Of a DNA stretch of 64,000 nucleotides, positions 61,229 through 64,000 are shown piece by piece; the stretch's first letter is position 1, and each line of letters opens with the position of its first letter. The translations under genes and the position numbers were made by a program. The notes under the pieces are model-generated. The model was given only the letters and a program-made list of their open reading frames with translations, made no database searches and was not told where the DNA came from. This DNA is from Streptomyces shenzhenensis (lineage in GTDB: Bacteria; Actinomycetota; Actinomycetes; Streptomycetales; Streptomycetaceae), in NCBI RefSeq assembly GCF_003688995.1, contig NZ_PENI01000015.1, forward strand, positions 62,001 through 126,000, written 5' to 3'.

Positions 61229-61324
61229 CAGGGTGGCCTCCGTGCTGTGTTTTCCCGGGGGACCGCCCTCGGCACTCCGGCCAGGCCGGTCGGACCGGAG
61301 CGTGACGAGGCGAGGCCTGAACAA

Positions 61325-62524
61325 GTGAATGTGCTGGACATCCTGCTGCTGATCGCTGCCGTGTGGTTCGCGATCGTGGGTTACCGCCAGGGCTTCGTCG
61401 TCGGCATCCTGTCGGTGATCGGCTTCCTCGGCGGCGGTCTGGTCGCGGTCTATGTGCTGCCCGTGATCTGGGACGCCCTCACCGACAACGCGGAGGTCAA
61501 CACGACCGCCGCCGTCGTCGCGGTGGTCGTCGTCATCGTCTGCGCCTCCGTCGGGCAGGCACTGACCACCCACCTCGGCAACAAGCTCCGCCGGTACATC
61601 ACGTGGTCCCCGGCCCGCGCCCTGGACGCGACGGGCGGCGCGCTCGTCAACGTCGTGGCGATGCTGCTGGTCGCCTGGCTGATCGGTTCCGCGCTCGCCG
61701 GAACGACGCTGCCGACCCTGGGCAAGGAGGTCCGCAGCTCCAAGGTGCTGCTCGGCGTCTCCCGGGCGCTGCCCACACAGGCCGACACCTGGTTCGCGGA
61801 CTTCTCCTCCGTCCTCGCGCAGAACGGCTTCCCGCAGGTCTTCAGCCCCTTCTCGAACGAGCCGATCACCGACGTCCAGCCGCCCGACCCGGCGCTGGCG
61901 GGCAGCGCCGTGGCCACCCGCGCCCAGAACTCCATCGTGAAGGTCATGGGCACCGCCCAGAAGTGCGGCAAGGTGCTGGAGGGCACCGGCTTCGTCTTCG
62001 CCGACCGCCGCATCATGACCAACGCGCATGTCGTCGGCGGTGTGGACGAGCCCACCGTGCAGATAGGCGGGGTCGGCCGCAGGTACGACGCGAAGGTCGT
62101 CCTCTACGACTGGCGGCGTGACATCGCCGTACTCGACGTACCGAACCTCCGGGCGCCGGCCCTGCGGTTCACGTCCCAGGACGCGGCGAGCGGCGACAGC
62201 GCGATCGTCGCGGGCTTCCCCGAGAACGGGGCGTACGACGTCCGTTCCGCGCGCGTGCGCGGGCGCATCACGGCCAACGGCCCGGACATCTACCACCGCG
62301 GCACCGTCCGCCGCGACGTCTACTCCCTGTTCGCGACCGTCCGCCAGGGCAACTCCGGCGGCCCGCTGCTCACGCCGGACGGCAAGGTGTACGGCGTGGT
62401 GTTCGCGAAGTCCCTCGACGACGCCGACACCGGGTACGCGCTCACGGCGGACGAGATCCAGCAGGACATCGTCCGGGGCCGCACGGCGAACGAGCAGGTG
62501 GGGACCGACAGCTGCGCCCTGTAG
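61325..62524 (+). CDS. MarP-like membrane serine protease (CvpA plus trypsin-like domain)
   Basis: This 399-aa protein has four membrane helices (CvpA/colicin V production-like; LDILLLIAAVWFAIVGYRQ first) and a chymotrypsin-fold protease domain from about 190. The triad is His235 (TNAHVVGG), Asp266 (RRDIAVLD) and Ser344 (GNSGGPLL). Cys214 and Cys397 can form the disulfide that controls M. tuberculosis MarP (there, as I recall, Cys214-Cys395). It is thought to support acid resistance and cell-wall hydrolase processing. GTG 61325 is used; GTG 61331 is possible. Confidence 0.93.
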   Translation: MNVLDILLLIAAVWFAIVGYRQGFVVGILSVIGFLGGGLVAVYVLPVIWDALTDNAEVNTTAAVVAVVVVIVCASVGQALTTHLGNKLRRYITWSPARALDATGGALVNVVAMLLVAWLIGSALAGTTLPTLGKEVRSSKVLLGVSRALPTQADTWFADFSSVLAQNGFPQVFSPFSNEPITDVQPPDPALAGSAVATRAQNSIVKVMGTAQKCGKVLEGTGFVFADRRIMTNAHVVGGVDEPTVQIGGVGRRYDAKVVLYDWRRDIAVLDVPNLRAPALRFTSQDAASGDSAIVAGFPENGAYDVRSARVRGRITANGPDIYHRGTVRRDVYSLFATVRQGNSGGPLLTPDGKVYGVVFAKSLDDADTGYALTADEIQQDIVRGRTANEQVGTDSCAL

Positions 62525-62542
62525 GGCGCCCCGGCGGTGCGG

Positions 62543-62722
62543 TCAGCCGCGGGAGTGGCGCAGACGTACCGAGACCCAGCGGGCCCGGCGGCGCAGGATG
62601 CGCGGAATTCCCACCCGCAGGTCCGTGTCCGGCGTCTGTGGCGAACCCGGCCGATGGGAACCGGGGCCACTCGCAGAGCGGCGGTTGCGGGGTGCGTCAC
62701 TGTAGTCGTGCGTCCAGCCCAT
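62543..62722 (-). CDS. small basic protein (59 aa)
   Basis: ATG 62722 (MGWTHDYSDAPRNRR) to TGA 62543 gives 59 residues, too short for many gene finders. The second half (TDLRVGIPRILRRRARWVSV) is very basic with strong third-position GC. It lies between MarP and the hydrolase in what would otherwise be a 325-bp empty gap. No domain recognised. Shine-Dalgarno weak. Confidence 0.55.
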   Translation of the reverse strand: MGWTHDYSDAPRNRRSASGPGSHRPGSPQTPDTDLRVGIPRILRRRARWVSVRLRHSRG

Positions 62723-62849
62723 ACCCGGACGTCTGCCCCTGCCCCAAGGTCGATAACCGCCCCGGGGCCCCTCAATCGGCCTATGCGCCAGGCATGTGGC
62801 CGTTCGTAGGACAGTTGTTCCGGTCCGGATACCGGGCGCATCGGCGCGG

Positions 62850-63773
62850 TCACCGATCGGGTTCGGGGTCTTTCAGCCAGTTGACGAGTTCGGTGGAGAA
62901 GGCGACCGGGTCCTCCTCGTGCGGGAAGTGCCCCAGCCCGTCGAACAGCCGCCAGCGGTAGGGCGCCTCGACGTACTCGCCCGAGCCGGCCGCGCTGCGG
63001 GTGCGGATCACCGGGTCCAGGGAGCCGTGCAGATGCAGCGTGGGCACGCGCACCGGCCGCTTCATGCGGCGGTTGAACTGGATGCCGTCCGGGCGCACCA
63101 GCGACCGCACCATCCAGCGGTACGGCTCTATCGCGCAGTGCGCGGTCGACGGGATGCACATCGCGCGCCGGTACGTCTCCATCGTGTGCTCGTCCGGCGG
63201 CTTGGGCCCGGACCAGTCCTGGATGAGCCGGCCCACGAGCGCGCCGTCGTCGGCGGTGAGCTGCCGCTCGGGCACCCACGGCCGCTGGAAGCCCCAGATA
63301 TAGGAGCCGGCGACCGTCTGCCGGGCGTCCCGCAGCATCGCGGAGCGCCAGCGCCGCGGATGCGGCATCGAGACGACCGCGAGGCGCCGGACGAGCTTGG
63401 GACGCATCGCGGCGGCCGTCCACGCCAGATAGCCGCCCAGGTCGTGGCCGACCAGCGCGGCGTCCGGCTCGCCCAGGGAGCGGATCACCCCGGTGACGTC
63501 GAGGGCGAGGTTGGCGGGGTCGTAGCCGCGCGGCGTGCGGTCGCTGCCGCCCACGCCCCGCAGATCCATGGCCACGGCCCGGAAGCCCGCGTCGGCGAGC
63601 GCGACCAGCTGCTGTCGCCAGGTCCACCAGAACTGCGGGAAGCCGTGCAGCAGCAGCACCAGCGGGCCGTCGCCCAGCTCCGCGATGTGGAAGCGGGCAC
63701 CGTTGGCGGCGACATCCCGGTGCGTCCAGGGACCTTCGATCCGTACGGCCGAGGGGGCGGCGGGGTCCGTCAT
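62850..63773 (-). CDS. alpha/beta hydrolase with Asp nucleophile (epoxide-hydrolase-like)
   Basis: This 307-aa enzyme has LLLHGFPQFWWTWR with the oxyanion HGFP, the nucleophile Asp111 in VGHDLGG, a lid region and the catalytic His in GLGHFPHEEDP. An Asp nucleophile with HGFP is the mark of epoxide hydrolases and haloalkane dehalogenases. Substrate unknown. It overlaps the upstream membrane-protein gene by 4 bp. Confidence 0.93.
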   Translation of the reverse strand: MTDPAAPSAVRIEGPWTHRDVAANGARFHIAELGDGPLVLLLHGFPQFWWTWRQQLVALADAGFRAVAMDLRGVGGSDRTPRGYDPANLALDVTGVIRSLGEPDAALVGHDLGGYLAWTAAAMRPKLVRRLAVVSMPHPRRWRSAMLRDARQTVAGSYIWGFQRPWVPERQLTADDGALVGRLIQDWSGPKPPDEHTMETYRRAMCIPSTAHCAIEPYRWMVRSLVRPDGIQFNRRMKRPVRVPTLHLHGSLDPVIRTRSAAGSGEYVEAPYRWRLFDGLGHFPHEEDPVAFSTELVNWLKDPEPDR

Positions 63774-64000
63774 GACGACGAGCGTGCCACAGCCTCGATG
63801 GCTTCGGGCACCCGATCCTGCGGCAGCTCCGGGCGCGGGTGCGGCTTGGCGTTCTGCAGGACGCCCGCCGTCTCCTTCACGGACGCGGCCACCTTCTGCG
63901 GGCCCTTGCCCTTCTTGGCCTTCTTCGCGAAGTACAGGCCGATCAGCGCGAGGACGGCGGTGATCAGGACGTTCGCCGCGAAGGACAGCAGGAAGCAGAG
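63770..64000 (-). CDS. phage-holin-superfamily-III-like membrane protein, C-terminal part
   Basis: The window ends within this gene; 76 C-terminal residues are present: a membrane helix (LLSFAANVLITAVLALIGLYFA) followed by KKAKKGKGPQKV and VKETAGVLQNAKPHPRPE. That is the end of the actinobacterial holin-like family (PF07332 as I recall). It overlaps the hydrolase ATG by 4 bp, so the two are coupled. Confidence 0.8.
   Translation of the reverse strand, partial: LCFLLSFAANVLITAVLALIGLYFAKKAKKGKGPQKVAASVKETAGVLQNAKPHPRPELPQDRVPEAIEAVARSSS

Overview
The base composition (very GC-rich, strong G/C at third codon positions, many GTG/TTG starts, 4-bp ATGA/GTGA overlaps) and the gene set (wblA, crp, ECF sigma factor, class A PBP, ArsA-like ATPase pair, MarP, Pr6Pr) point to a Streptomyces chromosome. 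The order purA ... ybaB-recR ... ask-asd ... SURF1 ... PBP ... wblA ... ArsA pair ... crp ... nth matches, as I remember it, the S. coelicolor interval from about SCO3629 to SCO3569. Most of the window is therefore conserved core with a few accessory patches.

Layout. 1-4.7 kb: two paralogous NarL-type two-component systems in tandem (the first kinase is cut by the window edge) and a cytochrome P450. 4.7-7.9 kb: drug-type ABC exporter operon divergent from a GbsR/MarR regulator, with a long inverted repeat between them. 7.9-16.4 kb: a degenerate diacylglycerol-kinase-fold protein divergent from purA; a small EACC1-like gene whose 3' end is duplicated; a conserved hypothetical; a glycosyltransferase-membrane fusion; a GntR regulator and a class III aminotransferase. 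16.6-21.2 kb: a PASTA-less Ser/Thr kinase, a membrane-anchored PstS-like protein and a SLATT-domain protein. 21.4-28.0 kb: ybaB-recR-DUF5063, ask-asd, and an ECF sigma factor coupled to a membrane-anchored partner. 28.0-37.7 kb: SURF1, an S9 peptidase, a two-RCK ion-channel-like protein, a LysE exporter divergent from a MocR regulator, a membrane protein and a LysR regulator.

37.7-46.9 kb is the accessory part. A secreted glycine-rich DUF11 protein lies outside a roughly 6-kb island that sits in the 3' end of a tRNA-Pro(CGG) gene. The island is bounded by a perfect 49-bp direct repeat (40768-40816 and 46823-46871). It carries (i) an 898-aa protein with eight intact and one degenerate zinc ribbons around a DUF559/Vsr-like nuclease domain, (ii) a two-gene operon of a DUF4365 PD-(D/E)xK-type nuclease and an unknown 378-aa partner, and (iii) a frameshifted tyrosine-integrase remnant. 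This is the best candidate for an undescribed (probably defence-related) system; the function is inferred from architecture and location, not shown.

46.9-64 kb returns to the conserved chromosome: Pr6Pr membrane protein, metallophosphoesterase, GatB/YqeY protein, a degenerate repeat field, the class A PBP, wblA, the ArsA pair, a DUF4177-RidA operon, a NUDIX-MBL operon, crp with a Crp-type palindrome upstream, nth with a lysine-rich extension, a CoA-pyrophosphatase-like NUDIX protein, the MarP serine protease, a short basic protein of 59 residues, an Asp-nucleophile alpha/beta hydrolase and the C-terminal end of a holin-superfamily-III membrane protein.
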